In this document: piece by piece, positions 63,413 to 64,000 of the stretch | How positions within the stretch are numbered: position 1 is the stretch's first letter | Layout: each line of letters opens with the position of its first letter | DNA from: Galerina marginata | Taxonomy: Eukaryota; Basidiomycota; Agaricomycetes; Agaricales; Galerinaceae | Direction of reading: 5' to 3' | Length of the DNA: 64,000 nucleotides | Assembly: GCA_023014335.1 (NCBI GenBank) | Contig: JAECYW010000002.1 | Span: forward strand, 2,976,001 to 3,040,000 | The notes under the pieces: model-generated | The model's database searches: none | Seen by the model: the letters and a program-made list of their open reading frames with translations, nothing else | Told to the model about the DNA's origin: nothing | Position numbers and translations under genes: made by a program

Positions 63413-64000
63413 TTATCTCGCCCCAACACCAGTTAATTTCCCTGTTAACCAGCCTAACGGCGTCTTCATATTGCCTCCTCTGGGTCCCAGACCACCCCCA
63501 CCCAATGATAGAGGATTGGACGATGCAAATGACTCTTTCCGTGTCCGAGCTGCTTCTTGAACTGGGCATAAAACTGTCAGTGGTGAACCAAATCCTCAAT
63601 CAGGGGAGAACATAGATGTATTCCCACTGGGGTGGGAAGTACACGTACCCGACATGTCGATCTCCTCTACATTCGTCTCTAAAACAAGACCGCCTTGAAT
63701 AATTTCTGCTAGTATGTGGTGTACCTGTAGATTGAATCTTATAAGTATGTCTGGTCTACATTATTCGATGACGCACTTCATCGAAATGGAACACCAAATC
63801 CAGTTCACAGACGTTTTCAAATGCTCTGTCAAGAGATTCCACAAAGACCTGGAATCCAGTATCAGTGAGTACCAGAGACCAATGAAATGTCGTGAGTTGC
63901 CTGTATCAAGTCTAGGATACCAAGCTCGCTCTCGGCCCCATCGACCACAAATACGAAGTAGAGGGTCGCATAGCTACGGTAAACGACTCTCCATCGCTCA
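63413..64000 (-). CDS. APS3: AP-3 complex sigma subunit, 5' truncated by window
   Basis: Small sigma adaptin of the AP-3 coat, which sorts cargo from Golgi/endosomes to the vacuole. Exons on the minus strand give VVYRSYATLYFVFVVDGAES and ELGILDLIQ at the window end. VFVESLDRAFENVCELDLVF and HFDE, VHHILAEIIQGGLVLETNVE and EID, and VQEAARTRKESFASSN follow. The last exon ends GGGGLGPRGGNMKTPLGWLT then GKLTGVGAR, with the stop at 63413-63415. The sigma-3 type C-terminus after the core supports AP-3 over AP-1 or AP-2. The intron between LIQ and VFVE appears to use a GC donor (CAG|GCAACT near 63900). The gene start lies beyond the window. It is convergent with MED6, with 285 bases between stops. 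Confidence 0.9.

Overview
The window looks like nuclear DNA of a filamentous basidiomycete, most likely an agaricomycete. It carries densely packed single-copy eukaryotic housekeeping genes with many short GT-AG introns (about 45-60 nt), intron-containing tRNA genes, and fungus-specific proteins: a Ugo1-type mitochondrial carrier, a GPI-type chitin deacetylase, a tricalbin, Cox19 and Rip1. The order is eukaryotic, with convergent and divergent neighbours and no operons.

Layout. 0-9.4 kb: the C-terminal part of a kinesin-6-like motor (+), triose-phosphate isomerase (-), uracil-DNA glycosylase (+), a tandemly duplicated and partly decayed stretch holding C2-domain gene remnants (-), then the eRF1 methyltransferase MTQ2 (+). 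9.5-15.1 kb: a large SMP/multi-C2 tricalbin (-). 15.9-19.2 kb: UGO1 and a membrane-tailed Nudix hydrolase (+). 20-24.2 kb: NPL4 (-), an unrecognised gene (-) and a bZIP factor (+). 24.5-31 kb: COX19, a secreted GDPD, Rieske protein, a TMEM205-like protein (all +) and the U2A' splicing factor (-). 31-37 kb: SAC1, a NAP/SET chaperone and chitin deacetylase (+). 38-47.5 kb: SRPK (-), a STE20-type kinase (+) and CSN6 (-). 47.5-52.1 kb: a gene-poor, repeat-rich block with tRNA-Thr and a possible 1.8 kb TIR element. 52-57.3 kb: MCM5 (-), a PARG-like protein (+) and two convergent intron-containing tRNA-Lys genes. 57.8-64 kb: a C2H2 factor (+), an NRAMP transporter (-), MED6 (+) and AP-3 sigma (-, cut by the window edge).

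The most striking observation is not a gene. About 16 to 20 reading-frame breaks occur inside otherwise well-conserved genes, including TPI, Rieske, MCM5 (four), chitin deacetylase, NAP/SET, kinesin, a STE20-type kinase, tricalbin and bZIP (three). Nearly every one is repaired by skipping exactly one extra base (+1). About fifteen other genes in the same window are clean. Insertion-type consensus error is the simplest explanation, but the one-directional pattern in essential genes deserves a check against reads and RNA.

The second notable structure is a tandem duplication whose ends lie inside UNG1 and MTQ2. It leaves a relic of each gene between the real ones and two diverged copies of a small C2-type gene.
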